From an uncultured Luminiphilus sp. (GTDB lineage: Bacteria > Pseudomonadota > Gammaproteobacteria > Pseudomonadales > Halieaceae), in contig CALKNZ010000015.1 in the NCBI GenBank assembly GCA_938091995.1, positions 1 to 58,270 of the forward strand: a stretch of 58,270 nucleotides of DNA. Reading direction: 5' to 3'. Of the stretch, positions 8,226 to 17,475 are shown in pieces. Within the stretch, counting starts at the first letter, position 1. Every line of letters begins with the position of its first letter. The translations under genes and the position numbers were made by a program. The notes below the pieces were generated by a model that saw only the letters and a list, made by a program, of their open reading frames with translations, was not told the origin of the DNA and made no database searches.

Positions 8226-9551
8226 TTAATCTGGCGCGGCCTCTAGATCTTCGCGAACATACCGAGCCGCCATCACGTAGTGAAAGCAAGACCAACAGAT
8301 TGCCAGTGGCACCAGAATAAATAGCGCGTACCGCAGAGACTCCACACCATAGCTAGGCTGCAGTAGATCACTGAGCAAACCCACGGAGGAAGGACCGGCA
8401 CCCAGCCCAATAATGTTGAGAATGAAGAACAAAATTGCCGAGGCAAGCGCACGCATTTTCAAGCCCACTAAACCGTGTGCGGTGGCGATAGTTGCGCCCA
8501 GATAGGCGTTAGCCAGCACGCCAGGAACAATTAACATGAGCAACGCAAAATAAGGATCGGAAGTGAGGTAAATGCCAAATTGAAAGGGTAACGAGATCAA
8601 GCAGGCCACCGCGGGCATCCACATATACCAGCGCTTGTCACGCTGACCCAAGCGATCGGCCACCACTCCTGACCCGAACACACCAATAGCACCACCAACA
8701 CCAATAACCAGTGCCAGCCAAGTCCCCAGTTCACCGGTGGGCATTTGGTAACTGCGGATCATATAAGATGCCACCCAGTTGGCAACGCTATAACCCGCAA
8801 AGGCATTCATGGCCGCGCCCATGGCCATATGACGAAAAGAGCGACGCTGCCAAAGTAAAGCAATAACGGTTTTAATCGAGACGTTACCCTCTTGAGCTTT
8901 GCGCTTTTCGTTGAGGCCCCTGATCGGTTCTGCCATGGTGAAACGCACTAGCACAGCCAGTAGCACACCAGGAACTCCCACAATCAAAAACGCCACACGC
9001 CACCCGAAATACTCGTTGAGCCAGCCACCGAACAGAAAGCCAAATAAGATGCCAAAACTCACCCCAGTTGAATAAAAGCCCAAGGCGCTGGCTCGAGACT
9101 CCGGGGGAAAGATGTCAGAAATCATTGAGTGAGACGGCGGGCTGCCACCAGCCTCACCAACTCCAACGCCGATTCTAGCGAGTAACAACTGCCAATAATT
9201 TTGCGCAAAACCGCTGATAGCGGTCATGAAGCTCCAAATAAACAGTGATAGCGAAACAATATTGCGACGGTTACTGCGATCAGCCCAGCTTGCGATAGGC
9301 AGCCCCGCTGTTACATAAAACACCGCAAAAGCGAACCCGGTTAACAAGCCCAGCTGCACATCACTCAGCAACAAGTCTGCCTTGATAGACTCTTGTAGGA
9401 TGGCTAAAAGCTGACGATCAATAAAATTGAAGCTGTACACCACCGTCAAAGTGCCCAACGCATAATACGCCGCTTTGGGGGACCGATAGGGGTTGTCTTC
9501 ACTGCCCTGCTGCTGATGAATCGAAGTTTCGCTGGCTGAACTATCTGCCAT
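8226..9551 (-). CDS. MFS transporter, spinster-like
   Basis: A 441-residue membrane carrier with about 12 hydrophobic segments. It has the spinster-type N-terminal signature (VYSFNFIDRQLLAILQESIK) and the loop motif ARIGVGVGEAGGSPPSHSMI. Such proteins are proton-driven carriers of varied small molecules, lipids or organic anions. A second, clearly related copy lies at 35057-36403. The ATG start follows a short hydrophilic N-terminal tail. The gene is divergent from the DmdA-like gene, with about 190 bp between them that must hold both promoters, so transport of a substrate or product of that enzyme is possible. The substrate is not determined. Confidence 0.88.
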   Translation of the reverse strand: MADSSASETSIHQQQGSEDNPYRSPKAAYYALGTLTVVYSFNFIDRQLLAILQESIKADLLLSDVQLGLLTGFAFAVFYVTAGLPIASWADRSNRRNIVSLSLFIWSFMTAISGFAQNYWQLLLARIGVGVGEAGGSPPSHSMISDIFPPESRASALGFYSTGVSFGILFGFLFGGWLNEYFGWRVAFLIVGVPGVLLAVLVRFTMAEPIRGLNEKRKAQEGNVSIKTVIALLWQRRSFRHMAMGAAMNAFAGYSVANWVASYMIRSYQMPTGELGTWLALVIGVGGAIGVFGSGVVADRLGQRDKRWYMWMPAVACLISLPFQFGIYLTSDPYFALLMLIVPGVLANAYLGATIATAHGLVGLKMRALASAILFFILNIIGLGAGPSSVGLLSDLLQPSYGVESLRYALFILVPLAICWSCFHYVMAARYVREDLEAAPD

Positions 9552-9744
9552 AATTTATCCCGTACCTAGCTGGGAGCCCCACGTCCGTCAGGACAGGGGA
9601 CACACTGTTTTTTTATTGTTGATACCCGTTGCCTAAACTTGGCATTTTTTACATTTACGCGCTCAAAATTTTGATCGACAAAACCGCTGGGGACAGATCA
9701 GAATCGGCCCACTAAAATTCATGATGTCGGCGGAGTACCATACG

Positions 9745-10893
9745 ATGAATACAGGTGGAAACCCAGCACTGATTACAATAGGCCCAAGAGTCAGAAAGTC
9801 GCCTTTTTACGATGCGACTGTTGCCGCTGGCGCTGGTGTATTTACCATTTACAACCACATGTATATGCCCTCGAGCTACGGCGATACGCTCTCCGAATAC
9901 TGGTCGATTGTTGAGGGCGTCAGCCTCTGGGATGTTTCCGCCGAACGACAAATTGAAATCAGCGGTCCGGATGCCGCCGCCTTTACCCAGCTATTAACAC
10001 CCCGAGATATCGACAACTGCCCAGTGGGTCGTTGCCGCTACGTCATATTCCTGGACGAAAATGCCGGCATCGTCAACGACGCAGTTTTGTTTCGCTTGGA
10101 AGAAAATCGATTTTGGCTATCACCCGGAGATGGCGACGTCCTGCTGTGGGCGAAAGCCGCAGCAGCTATGAGTCCTCTCAACGTTACCGTTCACGAACCC
10201 GATGCGTCGCCATTGCAGTTGCAAGGCCCACTGGCTCCCCGAGTAGCGCACAAATTATTCGGTGATCTCGCGACCGAGTTGGGTTACTACCAATTCCGTG
10301 AAGTGACGCTGCAAGGTATTCCCCTGGTCCTTAGTCGAACCGGCTGGAGCGGTGAGCTGGGGTATGAACTGATTTTACAAGATGCCCAGCGGGGTACCGA
10401 GCTTTGGGATTTGTGCATGGCGGCGGGCGCAGAATTTGGCATCAAGCCTGCCTGCCCTTCCCTGGCTCGCAGTATGGAAGGGGGACTTTTGTCCTACTGT
10501 TCCGATATCACCAACGCCGACAACCCTTTCACTATTGGCATGGATAGACTGCTCGATATTGACAAACCCTACGACTATATCGGCAAGGCTGCGCTGCAAA
10601 AAATTGCACAGGAGGGGACGCCACGACGGTTGGTTGGGGCTAACTTTAAAGGCGAACCGGTACAGCCCAACGAACATTTTTTACCGGTAAGTGCAGCGGG
10701 ACACATCGCAGGACATTTGACGCGCTGTGCTTATTCACCCCGACTCGAACACAATATAGCTCTCGTTAATCTGCCCACCGAATATGCCGAGCCCGGCACC
10801 CCAATAGAACTGCACTTACCTGATGGTATACGTCAGGCTGAAGTCGTAGCTTTACCTTGGTTTCCAGCTGAAAAGAAAATTCCAGCATGGTAG
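9745..10893 (+). CDS. GcvT-family methyltransferase, DmdA-like
   Basis: A 382-residue folate-dependent aminomethyltransferase/demethylase-type protein. The N-terminal stretch (PFYDATVAAGAGVFTIYNHM, then WDVSAERQIEISGPDA) is closer to the dimethylsulfoniopropionate demethylase DmdA pattern (YTVYNHM...WDVAAERQVEI) than to classical GcvT. The motifs TPRDID, LQGPLAP and RTGWSGELGYEL follow in the family order. DmdA moves a methyl group from DMSP to tetrahydrofolate; many relatives act on other methylated amines or dimethylglycine-type substrates, so I do not assign dmdA. I chose the ATG at 9745 because GGAG lies about 9 bases upstream; two earlier in-frame ATGs (9721, 9724) lack a ribosome site. 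No P or H proteins of a glycine cleavage system are nearby. Confidence 0.8.
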   Translation: MNTGGNPALITIGPRVRKSPFYDATVAAGAGVFTIYNHMYMPSSYGDTLSEYWSIVEGVSLWDVSAERQIEISGPDAAAFTQLLTPRDIDNCPVGRCRYVIFLDENAGIVNDAVLFRLEENRFWLSPGDGDVLLWAKAAAAMSPLNVTVHEPDASPLQLQGPLAPRVAHKLFGDLATELGYYQFREVTLQGIPLVLSRTGWSGELGYELILQDAQRGTELWDLCMAAGAEFGIKPACPSLARSMEGGLLSYCSDITNADNPFTIGMDRLLDIDKPYDYIGKAALQKIAQEGTPRRLVGANFKGEPVQPNEHFLPVSAAGHIAGHLTRCAYSPRLEHNIALVNLPTEYAEPGTPIELHLPDGIRQAEVVALPWFPAEKKIPAW

Positions 10894-11013
10894 AACGCCC
10901 AAAAAGAGCTCTGTAAACCTTGTTCAACACCGTGCAATCGAAACGATTAAAGGTTTTTCTAGAGCCGACTCTGGTACCTTGCCCTATCCTCACAGTAGCT
11001 GGAGTTCTCACAC

Positions 11014-12240
11014 ATGCGTAATCAGCTCACCCCACGCCGACTGATCGCCTGGTTGGCACTGCCATTAACGCTAGGGCTCGTCAGTTCCGGAAACAGTTCG
11101 ACTGCCGATTCTGAACGTGCCCGAGGGTTGGGGATTCCCTTTATGGGCGAACCCGGCCCCCTCAACGGAATCACCGATGTTGAAGGCGTGGAGGTCGGAC
11201 ATAAGACACTGGTTCGTGGCGAAGGGTCGTTAGTACGTGGGGATGGTCCCATCCGAACCGGCGTTACGGTTATTCACCCTCGGGGAAAAACCAGCACCGA
11301 AGGCGTTTATGGCGGCTGGTTTACACTTAATGCATCGGGTGAGATGACCGGTACAACCTGGCTTGAAGAGCGCGGCCTCATCGATGGCCCTATAGGTATT
11401 ACCAACACCCACAGCGTCGGCGTTGTTCGGGACGCTTTTGTCGGCTGGATGGTCGATCAGCAATGGCCGGCCCTATGGCATGCCCCGGTCGTTGCCGAAA
11501 CCTACGACGGCGCACTCAATGATATTAATGGTCAACATGTCGAAAGGGCCCATGTGCAAGAAGCCCTCAAGGCAGCCACCGCAAGACCTGTGGTCGAGGG
11601 CGCCGTTGGTGGTGGCACGGGGATGGTGTGTAATGGATTTAAAGGCGGTATCGGTACCGCTTCGCGCAGGGTCACCGTGAACGATCGCAGCTATGTTGTA
11701 GGTGTTCTGGTCCAGTGTAATTACAACTGGGGTGGCAATAGCTTGCGGTTAGGCGATCGCTGGGTAGCCGACCAACTTCCCGTGGGAGAGCACTGCTATA
11801 CCGACGCCAGTATTACACCTAAAAATCCGTGGTTCCCTTACTGCAGTGGCGCTGATTTGGAAAAAAACAGTCCCACCCGTGACGGCTCAATTATTGTGGT
11901 GATCGCTACCGATGCACCGGTGCTCCCTCATCAGTTAAACCGTATAGCCAAGCGACCGTCCCTGGCTCTGGGCAGACTAGGCGCCATTAGTAATCCAGGA
12001 TCTGGGGATATCTTTGTCGCATTTTCTACCGCAAATACCGGCGCGGTAAATGAAGACCAATTCAACACCATCGAACAGTTTCCTAACAACGGGCTAGGCA
12101 CGCTGTTTCGGGCCACGATTCAAGCCACTGAGGAGGCCATTGTTAACGCTATGGTAGCCGCGGAAACGGTCACGGGTGCAGACGGACTTAGGGTACACGC
12201 GTTACCTCACGACCAAGTGCGTGCGTTATTTTCTAAGTAG
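11014..12240 (+). CDS. P1/S58 family (DmpA-type) aminopeptidase, exported
   Basis: A 408-residue N-terminal-nucleophile hydrolase. The N-terminus (RRLIAWLALPLTLGLVSSG) is a signal peptide, so it should act in the periplasm. The DmpA family hallmarks are present: GITDVEGVEVGHKTL near the mature N-terminus, the glycine-rich GAVGGGTGMVCNGFKGGIG, and DGSIIVVIATDAP, where the family self-cleaves before the Ser that then becomes the nucleophile. DmpA/BapA enzymes release D- or beta-amino acids from the N-terminus of peptides. GGAG about 11 bases upstream of the ATG supports the start. It follows the DmdA-like gene in the same direction after about 120 bp, so the two may be co-transcribed. Confidence 0.88.
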   Translation: MRNQLTPRRLIAWLALPLTLGLVSSGNSSTADSERARGLGIPFMGEPGPLNGITDVEGVEVGHKTLVRGEGSLVRGDGPIRTGVTVIHPRGKTSTEGVYGGWFTLNASGEMTGTTWLEERGLIDGPIGITNTHSVGVVRDAFVGWMVDQQWPALWHAPVVAETYDGALNDINGQHVERAHVQEALKAATARPVVEGAVGGGTGMVCNGFKGGIGTASRRVTVNDRSYVVGVLVQCNYNWGGNSLRLGDRWVADQLPVGEHCYTDASITPKNPWFPYCSGADLEKNSPTRDGSIIVVIATDAPVLPHQLNRIAKRPSLALGRLGAISNPGSGDIFVAFSTANTGAVNEDQFNTIEQFPNNGLGTLFRATIQATEEAIVNAMVAAETVTGADGLRVHALPHDQVRALFSK

Positions 12241-12321
12241 ACGGTGATCTGACACCTTGCTGTCATCACGCTTGGCGACGCCTAACACCAGCCTTAAAAA
12301 CGTTGCTCTGAGCGCAGGCTT

Positions 12322-14052
12322 TTATCGATTGCTAATCCATAAAGTTTGATAGGGATTCATGAGTATCTCGGAGCCCGCTGCATCGCAGCGCGTACCCGTC
12401 AGCAAATCGTACCAGTGATCTGTCGTTATCAGATTCAATTCTCTTAAAAGCAGTGGCTGGGGCTGATCGGTAATGTTGTAAATACAAAAAATACTTTGGC
12501 GCCGGTTCATGCTTTGGCGCCAAAACCCAAAAATAAATTCGCCCAGATCCAGCGTAAACTGTGTGGCGTTGGGGTGAAAAGCCGGCTGCTGCTGACGCAG
12601 CTTAATCAACTTCTGAAGCCCATTAAAAACAACATGATGGTTTGAATGGGGATCATTCAGAACCTCTGCCAAATCATTGAGCTGCCACTGGCGCCGATTG
12701 ATCGCACGATTATGGCCGGTATGAAGAACACGACTCATATCATTCGTGCTGCCAAGCAACGAGTGCAGATAAAAAGCTGGCACCCCCTCTAGCCCAAGCA
12801 TAATGGCATGGGCACAAATAAATCTTTCTATGCCGAGGTGGTCGACACCTTTTGAAGTGCCCTGCAGCGCATCAAAAAGGGCAATATTAATTTCGTAAGG
12901 TTGACTCTCACCTTCACCAGTTTGCCGACGAGAGATAAGCCCACCGAAACTCTCGAGAGTGCTCACTAGCGTCGCCAAATCTTCGGGCCCCAGCAGCCCC
13001 TCCGCGGGCCGCAGGCCAATACCATCGTGGGATGCGATAAAGTTAAAGTAAGTGGTGCCGTCCTCTGCTGGCGGCATCCCCATTATCCAGCTTCGCAGGT
13101 GCTGGCTATTACCCGTGATTAACCCATGGATGAGCAGTGGCGGCAGAGAAAAATTGTAGATGCCATGGGCTTCATTGCCGTCACCAAAGTAAGACAGATT
13201 TTGTGTATTCGGAACATTGGTCTCGGTGATAATTATGGCATCAGATTGCGCGTGCTCGATCAGCGTTCGAAATAGGCGAACCAGCTCATGGGTCTGAGGT
13301 AAATTAATACAGGAGGATCCTGAAGCCTTCCATAAAAAAGCCACCGCATCGAGTCGAAAAATTCGCACCCCAGCATCTAGTAGCTGACGAATAATGATGG
13401 CGAACTCTGCAACGACTGCGGGATTTCGAAAATCAAAATCGACCTGATCTGCACTGAAAGTACACCATACTGAGCGACTGCCCTTATGAGTCTCTACGGG
13501 CTCGAGTAGACGACTGGTCCGCGGGCGAACCACATGAGCCGCGTCAAAGTCTTCATCAGGGACATAAAAATAGTCGGCGCCCGGATCGACGCCTCGGCGG
13601 AAATTTTCAAACCAGACCGAGCGGCTGGAGCAGTGATTTAGTACAAGGTCGGCCATCATTCGGTAATCGACAGCAATACGCGTAAGATCTGACCAATCCC
13701 CAAGAGATTCGTTAATGCTTGAGTAATCTAAAACCGCAAAACCGTCATCTGATGTCCAAGGATGGAAGGGCAAAATATGCACCCAAGAAATAGCCGAACC
13801 GACACGTTGATTAAGAAACTGATGTAACACGCGTAGCGGCAATTGCTCGGAGGCCTGAATAGAATCACCATAAGTAATAAGGGCAATATCTGATTCATTC
13901 CACAAGTTTCTGTGAGCGGCGGGCCCCACTTGCTGATCGTCCAGCCGCATGGCTGCTAAAATTCTGTGGTTGTAATTCGTCAGTGCTTGTTCACTGATTA
14001 GGTCACCGTACACCGTCGTTAAGTGGTCTTGAACACGCTGGAATAGATTCAT
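12322..14052 (-). CDS. GH13_18 phosphorylase, probable glucosylglycerate phosphorylase
   Basis: A 576-residue sucrose-phosphorylase-like enzyme. The (beta/alpha)8 catalytic residues are visible: nucleophile Asp235 (FRLDAVAFLWK), acid/base Glu277 (ITETN) and transition-state stabiliser Asp343 (ASHDGIG). This subfamily includes sucrose, sucrose-6-phosphate and glucosylglycerate phosphorylases (the last exemplified by E. coli YcjM). Lying 26 bp downstream of gpgS on the same strand, it is best read as glucosylglycerate phosphorylase, which splits glucosylglycerate with phosphate into glucose 1-phosphate and D-glycerate. The D-glycerate kinase at 44618-45649 could return the product to glycolysis. 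Sucrose phosphorylase is the alternative, but no sucrose genes are present. Confidence 0.82.
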   Translation of the reverse strand: MNLFQRVQDHLTTVYGDLISEQALTNYNHRILAAMRLDDQQVGPAAHRNLWNESDIALITYGDSIQASEQLPLRVLHQFLNQRVGSAISWVHILPFHPWTSDDGFAVLDYSSINESLGDWSDLTRIAVDYRMMADLVLNHCSSRSVWFENFRRGVDPGADYFYVPDEDFDAAHVVRPRTSRLLEPVETHKGSRSVWCTFSADQVDFDFRNPAVVAEFAIIIRQLLDAGVRIFRLDAVAFLWKASGSSCINLPQTHELVRLFRTLIEHAQSDAIIITETNVPNTQNLSYFGDGNEAHGIYNFSLPPLLIHGLITGNSQHLRSWIMGMPPAEDGTTYFNFIASHDGIGLRPAEGLLGPEDLATLVSTLESFGGLISRRQTGEGESQPYEINIALFDALQGTSKGVDHLGIERFICAHAIMLGLEGVPAFYLHSLLGSTNDMSRVLHTGHNRAINRRQWQLNDLAEVLNDPHSNHHVVFNGLQKLIKLRQQQPAFHPNATQFTLDLGEFIFGFWRQSMNRRQSIFCIYNITDQPQPLLLRELNLITTDHWYDLLTGTRCDAAGSEILMNPYQTLWISNR

Positions 14053-14078
14053 AGCGGAAATAGGGTCATTGACCGTCG

Positions 14079-15341
14079 TTAAGCGCGGCGCAATTTAGGC
14101 AGGCGAGTAACGGTAGGCTTCTCGACAAACTCGTTATGATCGGCCTCTACCGCAGCCACCAGCTCATCAAAAATATCCGGCATAGCGCTTACCACTCGGT
14201 TCCAGGTGGGAATAAATGGCGCGTCCATGGGATGCTCAAGAAAATACCGACCCGCTTCCATAATATTCTCAGCGAAGAGCTCAATGGCCTTTTCCTCTCC
14301 GTGAATATCGAAACATAATCCATTCATGATGGCATCATTGCGATAGGCCTCTGTGAGATCCAGCGCCAGTCGATAATAGGTGGCCTTTACTGTTCGGAAG
14401 GTCTCCTGATTAAACACAGTTCCCTGAATAGCCATTTTTCTAAAAATAGATTTAGCGATATCTGTGGACATGCGAGACAAGCCAGCAGCCGGATCATCGA
14501 TTGATAGATCCTGATGCTTGTGATCATAATTTCCAGCGATGTCGACTTGGCAAATACGCTTATTGCTGTTGCTGCGATAAGCCTCTGAAACGACGCCGAT
14601 TTCAAGGCCCCAATCACTGGGCACTCTCAGATCAGTCAATGCATCGCGGCGAAAAGCAAACTCTCCAGCAAGAATATAGCGGTAACTATCAAGGTAATTC
14701 AGATAAGCCGACTCTCCTAACACCTGTTTTAACGCTCTAATCATCGGGGTCACTAACAACCGACACACCCGGCCGTTAATTTTGTTGTTCGCTATGCGCG
14801 GGTAATAACCTTTACAAAACTCGTAGTTGAATAATGGGTGGGCTACAGGGTACAGAAGCCTCGCCAACAAACTTCGGTCATAGGTGAGAATATCGCAATC
14901 GTGCAATGCCACGGCCTGAGCACGGGCGGTGGCTAACACATATCCCATGCAGTACCACACGTTTCGACCTTTACCGAGCTCCTTAGGTGCCAGCCCTGCC
15001 TCAGCAAGACGAGCATCCAGCGCTTTCAGCCGCGGTCCGTCGTGCCAGAGCACTCGATGGTGTTGAGGCAAATCAGAAAAGAAAGATAACGCGTGTTGAT
15101 ACTCCTCGGCATTAGCTCGGTCTAAGCCAACGACAATCTGTGAAAGGTAGGGCACATCTTTTAGCTCTGCCAGAATATTGGGCAAGGCGGGTGTTGCGAT
15201 CTCGGAATATAGCGACGGTAAGATAAGCCCCAAGGGACGCACTTTGGCATAATCAGAGAGCTCTTGCTCAAGGCTTTCGGTCGATCGCTCACCCAGATTG
15301 TGCAGCGTAGTAATAGTTCCGTTCTGGTAAAAGTCGGCCAT
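14079..15341 (-). CDS. gpgS: Glucosyl-3-phosphoglycerate synthase
   Basis: A 420-residue GT81 glycosyltransferase that joins glucose from an NDP-glucose to 3-phosphoglycerate, the first step to glucosylglycerate. The pattern follows known GpgS proteins: LILPSLYSE near residue 40, metal-binding DCD at 148-150, then in order KGYYPR, NGRVCRLLVTPMI, AGEFAFRR, DWGLEIG and a late His-rich segment (YDHKHQDL). I chose the ATG at 15341 because GAGGAG lies 7-8 bases upstream; the frame stays open to 15476, but that extension reads as Arg-rich non-coding translation inside the upstream gene. Its start lies 53 bp inside the end of the phosphatase gene, which suggests translational coupling. The cytoplasmic product accumulates under salt stress or nitrogen limitation in other bacteria. 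Confidence 0.88.
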   Translation of the reverse strand: MADFYQNGTITTLHNLGERSTESLEQELSDYAKVRPLGLILPSLYSEIATPALPNILAELKDVPYLSQIVVGLDRANAEEYQHALSFFSDLPQHHRVLWHDGPRLKALDARLAEAGLAPKELGKGRNVWYCMGYVLATARAQAVALHDCDILTYDRSLLARLLYPVAHPLFNYEFCKGYYPRIANNKINGRVCRLLVTPMIRALKQVLGESAYLNYLDSYRYILAGEFAFRRDALTDLRVPSDWGLEIGVVSEAYRSNSNKRICQVDIAGNYDHKHQDLSIDDPAAGLSRMSTDIAKSIFRKMAIQGTVFNQETFRTVKATYYRLALDLTEAYRNDAIMNGLCFDIHGEEKAIELFAENIMEAGRYFLEHPMDAPFIPTWNRVVSAMPDIFDELVAAVEADHNEFVEKPTVTRLPKLRRA

Positions 15342-16233
15342 ATCGATTCTCCTCGTCGAGTTGATCAATGATCTTTTGAATACCTTCCGCCCAACCCTCG
15401 GGCCCCTCACCCGTACTCGTATATAGATGGTTTTGCCGGTTTGGCACGGGAGGTTCATGAACGGGTGAGCGAACAATCAAAGCGCGATCTGCCGCCTCGA
15501 GGAGCTCGAGGTCGTTGTTGGCATCACCCGCGGCGATACTGATAGCAGCGGGACAGATTTCCTGCCGAATTTTTTCATGCAGCCACTGTAGGGCGGCTCC
15601 CTTACCACCCCCTGCCAATACGTGTAAGAAACGCCCACCTTGGACAACGCGTAATCCCAATGGCGATAGTGCGTTAGCAAAATGATGGCGATCGCTTGCA
15701 GACCCCAACCAAAGCAGCGTCTCGCTAAAATGGCGCGCCTGCGCACGGCGTGATGACAAAGCATCAAGACCCGTCACCGCTTGCACTTCGCGCAAGGACA
15801 TATCACTCAACGCATGAAACCGATTAGCCCATTCATCACCTAGACCAGACAATAAACCGCGAATAAAACCTCGTGATTTACCCAACACCTGACACCAGTA
15901 ACGCGAGGCGCTGGCCGAGCCTCTTGGCCGTGTTAGCCCCCAATCTTCCGGCACCCAAATAGCCGCGCCGTTTTCCACAACAAAGGGCCCATCGATACCA
16001 AGCTCCCTACAGAGCACAACTACCTCTGCATGGGTCTTGCTAGTGCAGGGAATAACAGGAATGCCACGGGCTAATAACCCAGCGAGTACAGGACCTGCAT
16101 CCCCTAACGCGTAGGTGTCGTGGTCCAACAGCGTTCCATCTAAATCGGTATAAATTACCGGTCCGTTAACAGTCACCGGGATGACACCCCATAAAACGCA
16201 CCGGTGTGGTGCGAAAGAATCATTGCAGTGCAT
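15289..16233 (-). CDS. gpgP: Glucosyl-3-phosphoglycerate phosphatase, MpgP-like HAD
   Basis: A HAD-IIB phosphatase of 314 residues. Motif I is YTDLDGTLLDHDTY, motif II PCTSKT, the motif III lysine lies in GGGKGAALQW, and motif IV is GDANNDLELLE. The mannosyl-3-phosphoglycerate phosphatase family removes phosphate from mannosyl- or glucosyl-3-phosphoglycerate. With gpgS directly downstream and overlapping by 53 bp, the glucosyl substrate is the natural reading. Start choice is uncertain: the ATG at 16233 has a weak ribosome site, while an in-frame GTG at 16176 has GGGG upstream and puts the DxD motif nearer the N-terminus, as is usual. Order on the minus strand is phosphatase, synthase, phosphorylase. 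Confidence 0.82.
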   Translation of the reverse strand: MHCNDSFAPHRCVLWGVIPVTVNGPVIYTDLDGTLLDHDTYALGDAGPVLAGLLARGIPVIPCTSKTHAEVVVLCRELGIDGPFVVENGAAIWVPEDWGLTRPRGSASASRYWCQVLGKSRGFIRGLLSGLGDEWANRFHALSDMSLREVQAVTGLDALSSRRAQARHFSETLLWLGSASDRHHFANALSPLGLRVVQGGRFLHVLAGGGKGAALQWLHEKIRQEICPAAISIAAGDANNDLELLEAADRALIVRSPVHEPPVPNRQNHLYTSTGEGPEGWAEGIQKIIDQLDEENRYGRLLPERNYYYAAQSG

Positions 16234-16479
16234 CGACTTCTAGCTATTTTCATTTTCGTCATCCTTGACACTCCCTTTGTTAAATCACGTTCTACGCGCT
16301 ATTGCGCCCCAGCATTGCCGCGGCGCAAAGCCACTGCGCAGCCAACAGCACTGCCTAACAGGGGTACAGCAAATAACGTGCCTGATTGGAAGCCAGCGGT
16401 TTTTTGAGACGATCGTAGCCCTGCCGTTGCCGATAAAATCGACACCGGGAGGCCTCTAAATCTGCAAGAAAATTTAGCG

Positions 16480-17475
16480 CTACGTCAACGCCCCGGCTAG
16501 ACCCGCCAGTACAACTCGAGTACCTGAATAGGGACGTCGACCGTGCATAACCCTTAAATTATCGATCATAAGGATGTCGCCCGAATCCCAGCTGTGGTCA
16601 TAAACCTGCTGGTACGCCAGAGCCACTAGGGTCTCTAAAGTAGACGCGGGCATAGAGGAACCGTCACCAAAGTGAATCGAACTGTGAGCTGCATTGCGAT
16701 GATCCTGCCAGCCGGCAAAAGCCGCCACCAGTTGGTTGAAAAAAACCTCAGTGCCCGTGGCAGTCTGGCGGATCGCCGGTAAAGCGGGGGTCGTCACGCG
16801 CAAATCATCTCCCGTCAGCCAGGTCCAGCTATACCCCAAAGCGTCTAGCTTCGTCTCTGCAGCTTCAGTTGTCGTTACACTCAACGTATCTTGCCAGCTG
16901 CGCCCCTGGCCCGAGCCTGAGTCTGCTGTAGCCGGCATCGTGTGGGTATAACGAACCCCCAGCTCGCGACACTGTTTTATGAAGCCGGGCATCTGCTGCT
17001 TCAGTGCGATTAAAAGCTGATCTGATCGACACAGCGGCGTGGCACCGCCTGTTTCGGCGGCGCGCTCACAATAAAAAAATAGGTACCGCGGAAATCGCGG
17101 TGTTTGCGCCATTTCATGATGCAAAAATATTTCCAGATCAGGTGGGGCTTCATTGGCGGTAAACACCCTGGGCGTGCGATTTTTACGAACGGCATTGGAT
17201 AGGGACTCGGCGTAGGTGAAGGGCTGCAAACCGAGAGCCTCAATACAACGGTCAAAACCCGTATCCCCCTCATCGGGAAACCCGCGAAACAACAAAGCAC
17301 CGACCTGATTTAGTAGGGGTATGACATCACCCACAGATACCCTGAGCTGATCTGGGAGGGATCCTGCTCCCTGGGGCGCGAGTTGCAGTGGAAAACCTCC
17401 ATTACCTAATTCAGAGGACGCCATAAAGGGAAGCGCCGCACACAGACTCTCAATATTCGCGTCAGCGTCAATCAT
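16480..17475 (-). CDS. TauD/TfdA-like Fe(II)/2-oxoglutarate dioxygenase
   Basis: A 331-residue non-haem iron oxygenase. The facial-triad His119 and Glu121 are seen in LHHEMAQT, and the distal His in RVMHGRRPY, followed by the Arg that binds 2-oxoglutarate (SGTRVV). The HxE rather than HxD form and the surrounding sequence resemble SyrP-like amino-acid-tailoring hydroxylases more than taurine dioxygenase. The frame is open to 17577 (GTG), but that would overlap the upstream gene by 110 bp; the ATG at 17475 overlaps the reductase stop by only 8 bp, and I prefer it. It is the last gene of the symporter / oxidoreductase / reductase group, so it probably hydroxylates or demethylates the same imported compound. 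Confidence 0.82.
   Translation of the reverse strand: MIDADANIESLCAALPFMASSELGNGGFPLQLAPQGAGSLPDQLRVSVGDVIPLLNQVGALLFRGFPDEGDTGFDRCIEALGLQPFTYAESLSNAVRKNRTPRVFTANEAPPDLEIFLHHEMAQTPRFPRYLFFYCERAAETGGATPLCRSDQLLIALKQQMPGFIKQCRELGVRYTHTMPATADSGSGQGRSWQDTLSVTTTEAAETKLDALGYSWTWLTGDDLRVTTPALPAIRQTATGTEVFFNQLVAAFAGWQDHRNAAHSSIHFGDGSSMPASTLETLVALAYQQVYDHSWDSGDILMIDNLRVMHGRRPYSGTRVVLAGLAGALT

Noticed and set aside
15342..15476. Longer start for GpgS
   Set aside because: The extra 45 residues are Arg-rich and lie within the phosphatase gene, while GAGGAG points to the ATG at 15341.
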